Assembly (NCBI GenBank): GCA_963383645.1
Contig: OY726565.1
Location: 28,296,966 to 28,360,965, forward strand
From: Muscardinus avellanarius
Lineage: Eukaryota > Chordata > Mammalia > Rodentia > Gliridae
Reading direction: 5' to 3'
DNA length: 64,000 nt
This document shows, one piece after another, positions 1 to 11,165 of this stretch (within the stretch, counting starts at the first letter, position 1; each line of letters starts with the position of its first letter). The translations under genes and the position numbers were made by a program. Below the pieces are notes generated by a model. That model saw nothing but the letters and a program-made list of their open reading frames with translations. It ran no database searches and was not told the DNA's origin.

Positions 1-848
1 ACATTAAAGAATCCCCCCCCCAATCTTCTCAGGTCACCTTTATTGCTCATCTATAGTATCCCCTTCTTTGTCTAGAGTTCCTCCTATTATGACCCATTTT
101 CTCCCTAGCTTTCACATATTAGGGAGAGCATTCAATTTCTTATTTTTTCTGACTGACTTATCTCACTTAGCATAATGTCCTCCAGTTCCTTCCATTTTTC
201 TGTGAATGACTTAATTGTGTTTTTCTTTATGGCTGAGTAAAATTCCATTGTGTACATATCCCACAGTTTTGTAATCCATTCATCTGTTGATGGACATCTT
301 GGCTGGTTCCATAGTTTGGCTATGGTGAATTGTGCAGCTATGAACATAGATACACATGCATTAGTGTGGTAGTTTGGTTTTCATTCTTTTGGGTAGATAT
401 CCAGAAGTGGTATTGCTGGATCAAATGGTAAGTTCATTCCCATTCTTCTGAGATCCTCCATACTGTTTTCCAAAGTAATTGCACTAATTTACAATCCCAC
501 CAACAGTGTTTTAGAGTTCCCAGTTCTCCACATCCTCGCCAGCATTTGTTGTTGTGTTTTAAATGATTGCCATTCTAGTTGGAGTTAGGTGGAATCTCAG
601 GGTAGTTTTGATTTGCATCTCTCTGACTGCTAATGATGTTGAGCATTTTTCATGCATTTATTGGCCATTTGAATTTCTTCTTTCGTGAAGTGTCTATTTG
701 GTTCCCTTGCCCATTTTTTTTATTGAGTTCTTTGTTTTCTTAGTTGTGAGTTTCCTGAGTTCTCCTTATAGTCTAGATATCAGTCCTCCATCGGAGGAGT
801 AGGTGGAAAAATCTTCTTCCATTCTGTTCATTTTTCATTTTCTTTCCA
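1..848 (-). mobile_element. LINE-1 3' end (ORF2 C-terminus and start of 3' UTR), truncated
   Basis: Read on the minus strand this encodes the C-terminal part of L1 ORF2p. The clearest piece (347 down to 132) has the typical C-terminal segment with [20 protein letters not shown], then the [14 protein letters not shown] block and a stop. Upstream minus-strand sequence (about 350-848) continues ORF2 with several frame breaks. Positions 1-130 are the start of the 3' UTR; the element runs off the left edge, so its poly(A) end is not seen. The 5' side is truncated near 848 where similarity stops. No intact reverse transcriptase is present. The same C-terminal block recurs at 45375-46194, which supports the call. 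Confidence 0.9.
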
Positions 849-1580
849 GAAAAATTATTAAGTAACAAGTTTCTCTAAGTTCTTCCTATTAATATTTTTA
901 AACAAACTCTTTAACAATATTAAAGAAGACATGAACAGCAATTTAAGCATGAATAAGTAGGATATATTTCATTATAAAAGCCTATATACCCCAGCAGTAT
1001 GCTGGAAATACTGGAAGTGGTTCACCCAGCTCGTGAGAGCTAGATACTAAATTTTCAGGAATTCTGTGAGCCAGTTGTTAATCACACACATTGTTAAATT
1101 ATTATATAAACATAATTAAAAGTAAAATACTCAAAACTCACCAAACCAATGATTTTTTTTACATCTTTAAAGTTATGTATTGTATCTACATGGTGGAATA
1201 GTAAATAATAGTGAACTACTGCACATCTCTTCCCACTTGGCCCTCAGCAGCATCTCAGGAAGCTGGAAATCCACCCTGATGGAAGCATTTATACCACAGA
1301 AACCAACAAGTAGCACAGCATTAAAGGATCCTTCCTCTCAGCCAGGCGCCACTGAGCATTGACTAGCAACCATCTGCTTATCCTAACTAAATTATTGGCT
1401 AAACATTTAATTCTGGTGATTCTTTTTATCAATTTGTCTATCCTCATCCTTCTGATAAGACTTTCATCAGAGTGCAGAAAGGGCAATATTTTGTATTCCA
1501 ATCAACTATGCATTTGTTTTACATCCTGTAAAAATTTCTTTGAGATACTGAGATTCCAAGCCCTTTCTTGATTGCTTTTT
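849..1580. other. Unique sequence, possible old DNA-transposon relic
   Basis: No gene seen. About 1000-1120 contains words (gtgagccagttgttaa and flanks) that resemble an old hAT-type repeat, but I cannot name it. Short open frames at 1180-1571 show no recognisable domain. Confidence 0.35.
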
Positions 1581-1879
1581 TTTAATTTATTTTTTATTGG
1601 TGCAATGTATTCATACATGATAATGGTATAAATAAAATACTTTTGTAGACATACATGCACACATCGCCCAGTTAGCCCCTACCCGATCCCCACCCCGTTC
1701 CCTCCCCATCCCTCCTTCCCATGCTTGGCTTAGTGGTTGACATCTAGTTTTATAACAATTTATCCAATATTAACGATGATAATCTCACATAACAGTTTCC
1801 TTTGTCTGATACCAAGCTTTTGATGACTTAAAGATAACATTTCAATATTTCTTTTTGCTTTCTTTCTTACCAGAGAATA

Positions 1880-2638
1880 TTTTTCTTTTTTTTTTAGGTG
1901 AAACTATCATACATTTATTCATTTATTTTTCAGAAAAAATCTATCCTAATATGGAATATGGACTCTAGATACCCAAAACAATCTCGAAGAAGAACAAAGC
2001 TAGAAGATGTATATTTTCTGATTTCAAACCATATAAAGCTACAATAATTGAAACAGTGTAGTACTGTTCTAAAGGCAGATATATAAACCATTGGAGTTAA
2101 ATAAAAGCCTAGAGCTAAATTCTTCCATGTATTGTCAAGTTATTTTTGACAGGGTTTCCACGAACATTTGGTGGAGGAAATAATAATCTTTTAACTAAAT
2201 ATTGTTGAAAAATAATAATTACATGAAAAAGAATAAAATTGGACCCTTACCTAACACATATATAAATATTAACTCAAAATAGATAAAAGACCTAAATATA
2301 AATCTTAAGACTATAAACTTTTAGAAGAAAATATGGGTTATAAAACCTCACAACATTGAAATTGGCAGTGATTTCTTGGATATGATTTCAATGGCACAGG
2401 CAACAAAAGGGTAAATAAACTCCCTAAAAATAAAAAAATATTGTATATCCAAAGACAATGTAAACAGAGTTAAAAGGTACTGATAGAATGGGATAAAATA
2501 TTTCCAAATGCTATATCTGAAGGTATATTAATATTCCAACTAGAAATCCTAAAAATTAACAACAATAAAAGCAAACAATACCATTTAGAGATAGGTAAAA
2601 GACTAACATAAATAATGAATCTCCACAGATAACCAATC
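1880..2638 (+). other. Inverted ORF2 segment inside copy A
   Basis: Read on the plus strand (opposite to ORF1 of the same element) this matches the L1 ORF2 region just upstream of the C-terminal block: words such as ctcaaaatagataaaagacc, ttagaagaaaatatggg, ggcacaggcaacaaaag and gggataaaatatttcc are in the order expected of sense ORF2. It is full of stops and older-looking than ORF1. It starts immediately after the ORF1 stop and ends where the 3' UTR part begins (about 1880). The same joints occur in copy B. Confidence 0.7.
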
Positions 2639-3556
2639 CTAGTTGTCTGTTGGATGGAAAATCTTGTTTCTCTGGTTCTGGTATGTGTTACCTATTTCTT
2701 CTTTGTAGTTAATCTCTTTGAGTATTTTCTCTAGCGCTGGTTTTGAAGACATAAATTCCTTCAGTTTCTGTTTGTCGTGGAAGCTTCTAATTTCCCCATC
2801 TAATTTGATAGAAAGTTGTGCTGGGTAGGAAATTTTTGGCTGGAAGTTGTTTTCTTTCAGAGTTTGGAATACGTTACTCCAAGCCCTTCTGGCTCTCATG
2901 ACTTGGTTTGGGAAGTCTAGAGTGATTCTAATTGTTTTGCCTCTGAATGTCACTTGGCCCTTTGTTTTTGTTGCCTTTAAGATTCTCTGCTTGGCTTCCA
3001 CATTGGTCATTTTGACAATTATATGGCGTGGGGATACTCTTCTCTGATCCTCTCTAACGGGAGTTCTATAAGTTTCCTGGACCTGTGTATCGACCTCTTG
3101 CTCTATGTTTGGAAAATTTTCTGCTATTACTTCCTTGAAAAGATTGTTGATCCCTTTGGTTTCACCTTCTTTTCCCTCCTCTATTCCAATTATTCTTAGG
3201 TTAGCTCTCTTAAAATGGGGCCATATTTCTTCAATGTCAGATTCCTGCTGTTGGATTTTTTTTTCTAAATTAGAAACTATGCATTCATTTTTTGAATGAT
3301 CATCTTCTAGGAGCGAGATTCTATTCTCCATGTGGTCTAATTGGTTGTTTGTACTTTGAATTGAGGTCTTTACTTCATTAATTGCATCCTTTATCTCTTT
3401 TTGGCTCTCTCTGAATTCTTTTCAAAGCACCTCTATTATTTCTACAGTTATTTTCCTGATTTGATCTTCTAGAAATCTCTGAATTTCTGTTTTATCAGGT
3501 TCTGATGTTGCGGGGTTGTGGGCATTCATTGCTCTAGTATTATTCCTCTTTCCCAT
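2639..3556 (-). pseudogene. L1 ORF1 (copy A), one in-frame stop
   Basis: L1 ORF1p is an RNA-binding, trimeric chaperone that coats L1 RNA in cytoplasmic particles. Here the frame from ATG at 3556 (MGKRN start, by comparison with copy B) to the stop at 2639 is exactly 918 nt, 305 codons, a little shorter than human or mouse ORF1p. An in-frame TGA at 3424-3422 (codon 45, arginine codon CGA in copy B) breaks it. The remainder from 3331 is open for 230 codons: coiled coil about codons 40-115, RRM entry at RANLRIIGIEEGKE, C-terminal domain with RHIIVKMTNVEAKQRIL and ISYPAQLSIKLDGEIRSF. The CGA to TGA change is a CpG-type transition, typical of decay after insertion. Confidence 0.85.
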
Positions 3557-4515
3557 GATTTCGGAAGTTTGTGCCTTCTCTGCGTTCTTCCCTTGGGTCA
3601 CTACGACTTCACTTAAGGTGCTCTGGATCTCGAGTCTGTGGTATCTCAGTCACCACTACTCCTTTACTGGGTTATATCACAGAGTCTCAGACCCAGGGAG
3701 TCAATAGAGGCTGCTTTAGACTATGGGGGGTGCCAGGTTGCACGTTCTCCTATGGTGTGATATCTCTGCCACTGCCACTCCCCCACTGGGTCAAGTCCCT
3801 GGGAGTACAGTACTGGGATTTCTCCTCTAGGGGGCACAATTTGACTCACTGTTGTTGAGTGTGCAGATGGAGCTGTTGTGGACTCGGTGAATTCACTGCT
3901 GCTGCCGCCGGTAGCGATATGGCACCGCTGCCACACCCTCGGCCATGAGGCTGGCATATTTCTTTTCTGTTTTTGAGCTCCACTCTGATTCCCTCAGGGT
4001 GTGCTGAGCCCAGCCTCTGGGAGCTTTAGATGCTCCCTGTGCTGAGAAATCTGCCGAATTCCTCCCAGCTGTTTCGCAGTGGCTCACCTCGGCTCACTAT
4101 CCGCCGCTTCTCTCTGGAGCATGGTGGGCTGTTGAGTGCGTTGGTCTGGTGCCGTCCGGTGAGTTCGCCGCTGCTGCCGGCAGTAAGTCGCTGCTGCCAC
4201 GTCCTCGGGCATGAGTCCGGCACATCTCCTCTGTGGCTCTGAGCTCCGTTATGAGTTCCCCTCCTCTCTGGAGCCTGGTGCTGCAAGGGAAAATGGCGCT
4301 CGCAGCTTCACGCCGCAGCTCTGGCTGCAGCACTGCAGTCTGGTTTCTGGTGTCTCATTTTTCCAGCCCTCTTTTTCTCTGTCCCTTGAAATTACATTTT
4401 TTGTTTCTCTGCTGATGGTGTTTTCTGGCTATGAAAGGCGCTGATTTTGTGGTAATAGAGATTGGTTGTTAGCGGGGCTCATAAGCCCCGCTTTTCTCCA
4501 TCGCCATCTTCCCGG
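3557..4515 (-). promoter_or_regulatory. L1-type 5' UTR / internal promoter of copy A
   Basis: GC- and CpG-rich compared with the AT-rich surroundings, as expected of an L1 5' UTR. The 5' terminus reads CCGGGAAGATGGCGATGGAG (minus strand, from 4515), containing AAGATGGCG, the core of a YY1 site, at the same place as in other mammalian L1 5' UTRs, where YY1 positions the transcription start. The block about 4020-4230, with repeated gccgctgctgcc-like words, has no full counterpart in copy B. Promoter activity is inferred, not shown. Confidence 0.6.
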
Positions 4516-4800
4516 AACTGTCTTTTTTTTTTTTTTTTTTTTTTTTGATACTGCGGATCGAGTCCAGGGGCTCCTTCACCCTCTCTACTCCTCTCTACTC
4601 CTCAAATTCTCCTCTGGAATTTGATGTTGGAATTGGTGGTTTTGTATACATTCATAGCATTATTTCAACTGTTACATGAAACAAAATCTCCCTAAGTTTC
4701 TGAGAGCCTCCCCACTGAGGGTGGCCTTCAACCTGTGATCTTCCTGGCTCAACCTTCCAAGTATTGGGATTACAGGCATGGGCCACTACACCTATCCAAG
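4516..4800 (-). mobile_element. Old B1-dID SINE relic
   Basis: T-run 4521-4546 followed by gatactgcggatcgagtcca resembles the dID tail read backwards; a degraded B1 monomer follows at about 4678-4798 (ggattacaggcatgggccac at its end). The middle (4570-4670) does not match, so this may be two fragments. Confidence 0.55.
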
Positions 4801-5018
4801 CTCTCTTATTAAACTTGAACTTCAATTGGGATCTTAGACAATATTGAAAATTCCACCTCAAGTATAGGTTGGCAAATAATTTTTGGCCCTTTCTATAGAA
4901 CATCTATTGAACAGCTTATTCTTGTCTCTTATAGCAAGAATGAAGCACAGTTAACAACCACTGAAATGAGAAAGCAGAGCAAGCTTAGGAAAGGGAAAGG
5001 AAAGGACACTCAGACTCA

Positions 5019-5432
5019 CCAGCCAGGCACCGTAGTGTGTGCTCCTGTAATCCCAGCATGTGAAAGGTTGAGACAGGTGGAGTGCAGGTTCAAGGCCACA
5101 TTAGGCAACTTAGTGAGCCCCTCAGCAACTTAGTGACAACCTGTTTTCAATAAAAAATAATTAAAGGGCCGGGTGTGCTGGCACACATTTGTAATCCCCG
5201 TGCTTGGAAGGTGGAGACAGGAGGATCGCACAGGCTCGAAGCCAGCCTTGCTGGTTTAGGAGACCCTGTTTCCAAATAAAAATATAAAAAATAGGTGTCT
5301 GGGAGTGAAGCCTGGAAGTAGAAGGGTTTCCAGGAACCCCAATGCCATCAAAAAATAATATTAATAACAATTAAAGGGCTGAGGGTAGAATACTCTTGGA
5401 GGTAGACTACACTTGGATTCAATCCACAATAA
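5019..5432 (+). mobile_element. B1-dID SINE, split by a second SINE
   Basis: B1 half at 5019-5160, dID half at 5373-5432 (gggctgagggtagaatactc). The halves are separated by a complete younger copy at 5169-5368. The words aattaaagggc occur on both sides of the inner copy (5158-5168 and 5369-5380), the expected target-site duplication. Confidence 0.8.
5169..5368 (+). mobile_element. Young-type B1-dID SINE (nested)
   Basis: Full copy of the younger subfamily: gccgggtgtgctggcacaca start, ggtttaggagaccctgtttcc joint, and the tail tttccaggaaccccaatgcc. Inserted into the linker of an older SINE. Confidence 0.85.
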
Positions 5433-5489
5433 AACACACAAATAAATCAGTTTGTTGTTCTTGTACTTCCTTATATGTTTGTTTTTGTT

Positions 5490-5645
5490 TTCTGTTCTTT
5501 TCATTTTTAACTTGTATTAATTACACATGTTGATAGGGTACAATGTGATATTTTTACACCTGCATCCAGTGCACTGATCAAATTAGGGTAATTAGCATCT
5601 CCTCCTTAACATTTCTGTATCTTTAAAATCTTTAAGCTCTGCCAA
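5490..5645 (-). mobile_element. Ancient L1 (L1M type) 3' UTR fragment
   Basis: ttgatagggtacaatgtgat and gatcaaattagggtaattag match the antisense of the 3' UTR of old mammalian L1M elements. No coding part. Confidence 0.55.
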
Positions 5646-5975
5646 ATTTCTCCTGAAATAAAATACAGATCTTCTTAATTTAGTAGAATTTATGCTTGTC
5701 TCAACTAGTGAAGTTAGAAAAAAAGGTAAGTGCCTGAACATGAATAAATCATTTCTTTATAATCCAGTTGTATTGAAATTTCAAGTTAACTAATATTACT
5801 TTTAAAATACTTATTACCATACTTAGGCTACATGTAACATGCAACGATCATATTATCTATGGTGGCAAAACTGTTAGGAAATTATATAGCTTTGATTGAT
5901 TAGAGTTTTTCTTTTTGTTAATAATATGTATTTGTTGTGTAAAAAAAATCAGTATTACTCTAAAATCCTGAGATA
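5646..5975. other. AT-rich unique sequence
   Basis: No gene, RNA or repeat recognised. Confidence 0.5.
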
Positions 5976-6175
5976 GTTTTTTTGTGTGTGTGTTTATTGG
6001 TACATTAGAGTCTCACACCGTAATGCAAATCGTGTTGACAATGACATACATGCTCATGCTCTTGGTGCCTCCTTCCCCCTCATTTCCCTCCCTCCCAATA
6101 CAGAGTACCCAGATTGACGTCAGTATATATTCACATGTATACACATAGTCTATGATAGTATTTCCAGTAAACATT
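5976..6175 (-). mobile_element. L1 3' UTR fragment
   Basis: Begins with tttattggtacattagagtc, the antisense of the conserved L1 end in this genome, and includes the C-rich (antisense G-rich) tract at 6060-6100. Only the 3' UTR was copied. Confidence 0.65.
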
Positions 6176-6508
6176 GTAAAAGAAGTTTACAGTGTTTACC
6201 AGTGTGAGTATAGGATTCATTTTTTATATTTAGTTCTTTAGTCTTCTGAGTAGTTGTATTTTCTATTCATCTTTTTATAATGTTATGCTATGTGTGAATG
6301 ATGCTATAACTTCAGACAAGGAAACATATCTTATTATGTTTTATTTTACATAAACGAACCATCTACAATAGCATTGTTTCAGAAATAAAGACAAATGATT
6401 TAACTTTTTAATTAAGCTTTAAAACCCCTAATTAAATGCCTAAATTGCCAAAAAAAACATGAATAAATCATACTAAATGACTTGCTAAGAAATCGGTAAC
6501 AAGCTCTC

Positions 6509-6511
<3 letters not shown>

Positions 6512-6559
<48 letters not shown>
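6512..6559 (+). repeat. (CA)n microsatellite
   Basis: About 24 uninterrupted CA units. Confidence 0.98.
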
Positions 6560-6560
<1 letters not shown>

Positions 6561-7200
6561 GTGTTACCTGGGTGATCAAAGCAAGCAGATTAATTTTATC
6601 CTGCTAGTTGAGAAGTGTCACTCACGAGTCCCCCATTTTCCTATTGTAATTCCATGGCCTCACTGAGCAAACGGCTCTTGATATTGACATTTTGTGCCAC
6701 GGATAGGATAATAACACTCTCTCTTCATTTGGAGGAACAAGAAGTGCCGTCCAAGCACTCGCTCATCAATGGTCATTGTTTTGTCATCAATTATCACCAT
6801 TAGAGAAGAAGTAGTACCAAGCCTTACCCACTGCAAATTACTATGTTCTCACCCAGCCTGGCCAGGATTAAGCATTCAAATGAAGCTCATGCTTCTGATA
6901 GAAAGATTAAAAACGCAGCCAGTGTAGAGCAAACACTGTTTATCAGCTCCAGCACTTTAAACAGGGTAACTTAAAACTATTTTAAATGTGAATGTTTATT
7001 TTTAAGGAATGTGAAAACCTTGATTAAAATTAACTATTTGTAAAATGTCCATCAAATCTTCTTTCAGTAAATGCACTACTTTACTAAAAGTCTGGGTGAG
7101 AAGAAGCAACTGCAATAAATATCAATTTAAATAAAGGTAATATATGTTTCTTTCTATAGTAATAATGCACATATACATAGTTTTTAAAAAGTAATTTAAT
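6560..7200. other. Unique sequence, candidate conserved non-coding element
   Basis: No repeat recognised. 6580-6990 has balanced composition, no frame of note (one 62-codon open frame), and reads like single-copy sequence. Conservation cannot be judged here. Confidence 0.35.
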
Positions 7201-7202
7201 CT

Positions 7203-7404
7203 TTTTTTGGTACTGGGGATCAAACACAGGTACATTTGACCTCTGAACTACATTGCCAGCTCTCTTTCTATTTTTATTTTGAAACAGTGTCTTGTTAAAT
7301 TATTGAGAGTCTCACTAAGTTGTTGAGGTTGGCCTCAAACCTGCAATCCTCCTGTCTCAGCTTCCCAAGTCTTGAGATTACAGGAGGGCCACCATGGCCA
7401 GCAT
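7203..7404 (-). mobile_element. Older B1-dID SINE
   Basis: dID half (ggtactggggatcaaacaca) at the left, B1 half ending in gattacaggagggccaccat at the right; many substitutions, no clear target-site duplication. Confidence 0.85.
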
Positions 7405-7796
7405 TAAATCTCAATTTTACATACCATAGTTCAGTATATGTGTAGAAAAACCTAGAATGCAAACATTTCATTCAGTTTGGTAAATGGTTTTCTTTTATCT
7501 TGTTAAGCCACTGAGAAAAGGATGTTCATATGGCTTCATGTAGTTTGGAAAGGCAGTCTGATGAAATTCTGGCTAACGTGACTGGGGGAGGAGGAACTAT
7601 TATGGGAACCAAAGGCTTGGAAGTGGTGGTTGTGAGTCAGGAGCATATTAAGCAGTGAAAATAATGAGTGCTACCAGCTGAGATATAGAATCTGCCATGC
7701 AGATTCACCCTCTGATACAGATGAGATTTTAAATTGGATTTCAGCTAAAGGTTCATTTTCTGAAAAATCTTAAAATGTTTTCTCAAATTTGTCAGT

Positions 7797-8276
7797 ATAG
7801 TTAGCTCTCCAAATATGTGGGTTCTGCTTCCTTTGATTCAAACAAGTGTATATGGAAAATACTTTTTTAAAATGTGTCTCTACTAAATATGTATAGATTT
7901 CTTATCATTAGTCCTGAAACAGTACCTTATGACAACCATTGACGTAGCATTTACATTGTATTACTTCTTTTTTCTATTAGGTCTTATGAGTAATCTAGAG
8001 ACAGTATAAAGCATATAGGAAGATATATTATGTTATATGCTTTTTTGTGCTTTTATTGGTGCATTTTTAGAGTCTCATATCATAATGTAAATCATGTTGA
8101 CAGTGATATACATGTTCATGCTCTTGGTGCCCCCGTTCCCGTCTCCCTTCCTCCCAATAGAGAGCTCTCTTTACACACATTTTATAGAAGAAATCTAAGC
8201 ATCTACACATTTTGGCATCCATGGGGAGGGGAGGCCTTGAACCAATACCCCAGATACCAAGGAATGACTATATACA
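7797..8276 (+). mobile_element. MER2-like DNA transposon (TcMar-Tigger type), interrupted
   Basis: The left end (gttagctctccaaatatgtgggttc) and right end (ccccagataccaaggaatga) are imperfect inverted repeats of each other, as in MER2 elements. Internal words tagcatttacattgtatta and gagtaatctagagac match the family. There is no transposase; MER2 is a non-autonomous Tigger derivative. An L1 3'-UTR fragment sits inside at 8042-8165. Confidence 0.65.
8042..8165 (-). mobile_element. L1 3' UTR fragment inside MER2
   Basis: cttttattggtgcatttttagag followed by the C-rich tract (ttggtgcccccgttcccg). Very similar to 5976-6175, so the same L1 subfamily. Confidence 0.6.
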
Positions 8277-8317
8277 ATATTGAATATGGCCATAAATAAG
8301 CCTTTCAAAATGCATCT

Positions 8318-8530
8318 GCTGAAGCTGAGCATGGGAGGCTGAGACAGGAGGATCACAGAGTAGAGGTCAGCTTCAGCAATTTAGTGAGCCCCTCAGAAAC
8401 TTTGTGAGACTCTGTTTAAAAATATTTTTTAAATAAATAAAAAGGGCTGAAGGTATAGCTTGGAGGTAGAATGCCCCTGGGTACCAAAAAAGAAGAAAAA
8501 CAAACAAAAAAAAAAAAAACAAAAAAAAGA
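8318..8530 (+). mobile_element. B1-dID SINE, 5' damaged
   Basis: gaggctgagacaggaggatc, then the A-rich linker, dID (gggctgaaggtatagcttgg) and an A-rich tail to 8530. Confidence 0.8.
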
Positions 8531-9036
8531 AAAGAAACTTTAAAAACTTTATGTAATAATATCAAAATATCTGTAAATTAATAAAGTAAGTTTGATTGAT
8601 CAATATTCTTTTGATTTTAGTGCATTTCTTCCTTGAGATAATCTGACTTTCCAAAGATTTCTCCTAGAAACTCTGAACACTAATATGCCAAAATACAGGT
8701 AGTCCCCACTGTACATAGTCCCAAAATTTATGAATTTTAATTTCAAAGCTCAGTGAAGTCATAGCAAGCCCATAATGCAGGGTAGGATTTCTGTATCAGC
8801 CATGAGTCATTGTAGAAAACGTGCACCTGCTGGCAGTTCTTCAGCCTGCTGATCGCTGTGTAAATAACACTTTTGTGTCATCCATGGCCAGTTAGGTCAC
8901 TTTTCCCAAGGCAGTCAGAGATGGGTTGTCACCAATTGGTTGTTAAGTTCACACACATAAAACGAAGAGCCCTCTTATCACTCAGTGTTAAGCCACGTGA
9001 TTCTCATGCAAATGGCTCCTCCAGCCATTTGCACAG
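8531..9036. other. Unique sequence with a possible Tigger-type relic
   Basis: caggtagtccccactgtaca near 8695 resembles the terminus of a Tigger-type DNA transposon, but the matching other end was not found. No gene seen. Confidence 0.3.
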
Positions 9037-9215
9037 GACAGGCATGGTGGTGCTTGCCTGTCATCCCAGGACTCAGAAGACAGAGAGGAAGAGGGCAGGC
9101 TCCAGGCCAGCCAGGGCAACTTAGCCAGGAAACCCTGTCTTAAAAAAAATAATAATAAAAACGGCTGGGGTGTTTTTCAGTGGTAGAGCACCCCTGGGTT
9201 CATTCCCCAGGGACA
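9037..9215 (+). mobile_element. Old B1-dID SINE
   Basis: acaggcatggtggtgcttgc to cccctgggttcattcccc; diverged, with linker AATAATAATAAAAA. Confidence 0.75.
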
Positions 9216-10037
9216 CTCATGCACACCAAGGATTGTCCAAAGAGAAATGTGTCCAACAAGTGTGGAATGCAGCAAAGAGACAAAAAGTAATAATGCTGAG
9301 AATGAAATAAGAATCAAACAGGAATGGAGTTGTGGAGGAAAGCAATGTGCAGCCAGAGGAGCCTGGAGAAGCTATGACATACATGAGGAACGTGGCCAGC
9401 CGAGAAGGGTGCCGAGGTCCCAGGGAGCGTGAAATCAGCAAAGAAGCCCTCAGGGCTGGACAGATGCTGGATGCTAATCCAAGCTTGGAAAGGAGTGTGG
9501 CAGTTTTCCAAGCCGGAAAAGATGCTTGTTTCTATCACAAGTGTCTCACCATTCACCGTGTGTCCAGGTGGAAAGGGCAGCTGTATGCCTCTCAGAGCAG
9601 AGACCAGTGTGGGATTTGAGGTGACTGAGGCTGGATAACACCAGGCTCCACGGGTGCCATATTTCTGCACAGCAAGAGGGGAGCGAGCACACCATATCTA
9701 GTCCCAGCCGATGTGGTGGTTCCCCAGGCCCAGAAGCCACTGGGCAGCCGACTTGGGTGGCATAGGAGTACTACACATCCCCTTTTGCACTCTAGTAGAA
9801 GGACCTCAGACCCTGACCCCTTCCCCAGGGATCTGAAAATCAGGAAGCTCAGGGCATGCCTGACAACTCTACACCCATGCATAAGCGGAATAAAGGAGTA
9901 GACGTCAAGCCCAGGACAGGCAAAGATACTCTGCAGCAAGGGAACAAATCCAGCACAGATCACGAGCATTCTTCCTCTCCTGATAAAGAAATGTTCTGCG
10001 TCCAAAGCCAATCTTTTGTGGCCATGCGGGGAATGAC
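9216..10037. other. GC-richer unique block
   Basis: Higher GC than its surroundings and open in more than one frame (for example 139 codons on the minus strand, 10011-9592), but I see no domain, splice pattern or Kozak-like start that would make it a gene. It could be an old retroelement or a single-copy element. Not identified. Confidence 0.3.
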
Positions 10038-10284
10038 AAGTTTTTTGTTTGTTTTGTTTTGTTTTTGGTCCTGGGGATTGAACCCAGGGATGTTCTACCT
10101 TTGAGCAGCATTCTCAGCCCTATTTTATTTTTTATTTTGGAATAAGATCTTGCTTTGGAATAATAAGATCTCATTTTGGAATAAGAGTCTCACTACATTG
10201 CTGAGGCCATCCTCCAACCTGTGACCCTCCTGTCTCAGCCTCCCACGTACTGGGATTACAGGCACGCACCACCATGCCTATAAT
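10038..10284 (-). mobile_element. B1-dID SINE with duplicated linker
   Basis: dID (ggtcctggggattgaaccca), then a linker in which the unit attttggaataagatct-like is present about three times (10133-10185), then B1 ending cacgcaccaccatgcct. Confidence 0.8.
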
Positions 10285-10339
10285 ATTAAATGATATGCCC
10301 AAAAGAAAACAAGCACATTTCAAGCCATTCTTTTCATTT

Positions 10340-10505
10340 TTCCATTTTTTTGGCTGACACATAATTATACATGGTTATAAGGAACAGTGTGATGTTAGAT
10401 TCATATACATAAATCATAACATTATATCAAATAAAATAAGCTAGGAACAGAAAGACAAATCCTGCATGATTTCACTCATCTGTAAAACCAAACTAATCTT
10501 TATAA
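10340..10505 (-). mobile_element. Ancient L1 fragment with inverted 5' part
   Basis: 10340-10440 reads as antisense L1M 3' UTR, while 10445-10495 (gaacagaaagacaaatcctg, catgatttcactcatctg) reads as sense L1 from just upstream in the element. This is the order produced by twin priming. Weakly supported because both parts are short. Confidence 0.4.
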
Positions 10506-11165
10506 GATTTTTTTCAAATAAATAAAAACACTTTGTCAGTGTTTCTAATATTTTAGGTTCTAATATACTAAGCAAATATTAGTTATATTCTTAGTCAGTT
10601 CCTTATACATTTGTAACTAACAAGAGCATTCCTAAAGAATGCTTTTTACTTAAGAAAAGCTTTTAAAGGTCATGGATCAGTCACAGCCTGCCCGTTGACT
10701 ATTAGGGTCACATTGCACTGTTTCAGCCTGTACTTGTTACTACTATGCTAAGACTGCCTGATACTTCTAACTGGCATCTTCTACAGGAGGGACCTCGTTA
10801 CACAAACAAGTTTACGGAATAAAGCCTTTGCAATTACCCCCTCAGTGACCTTGATACCATGTCGTTGGGATTAGCATAGAACCAGAAGACCTTAGAATAC
10901 ACAGGAGCAGCTATGCAGTGAGTAATTTGTGTTTCTTACATACATACAAACCAGGGGAGAGAAAAAAGCAGTGGCATTTTTGACACTGACCTGTGACCTG
11001 AGATAATGGGAATTCTCAGTATGTTATACCATCCAACGTGGTTGTTAGCAATTATTTGCTAATAGCTCCGTGTGTATGAAGGAGAGGAGAAGCGAGTACT
11101 TGGCACAGACCCCACTCTCAAAGGGTTTAACTGGTTTAAATAAAAACATGCATAATAATTTGCTC
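10506..11165. other. Unique sequence
   Basis: No gene, RNA or repeat recognised. Confidence 0.4.

Larger units (their letters stand above)
1581..4515 (-). mobile_element. HAL1-like chimeric L1, copy A (full length)
   Basis: A complete copy of a non-autonomous L1 derivative. In element order (minus strand): 5' UTR 4515-3557, ORF1 3556-2639, an inverted ORF2-derived segment roughly 2638-1880, then an L1 3' UTR with a G-rich tract (rendered C-rich on the plus strand at 1670-1727) and the terminal words TGCACCAATAAAAAA at 1605-1590. The 5' end lies against a T-run that belongs to a SINE-like tail (4520-4548), so it probably inserted into that tail. A target-site duplication is only suggested (aactgtcttttttt beside 4516; attgctttttttt near 1571). 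It matches copy B (13180-15942) end to end except for roughly 150 bp of extra 5' UTR here. ORF2 is not present as a gene. Known family background: half-L1 (HAL1) elements keep ORF1 and drop ORF2; the inverted ORF2 piece is specific to what is seen here. Confidence 0.8.

Noticed and set aside
6512..6559. CRISPR-like or satellite array
   Set aside because: Simple (CA)n; no spaced repeats anywhere in the window, and the DNA is mammalian.
9592..10011. 139-codon minus-strand frame as a gene
   Set aside because: No domain, several overlapping frames of similar length on both strands, and GC-rich local composition explains the openness.
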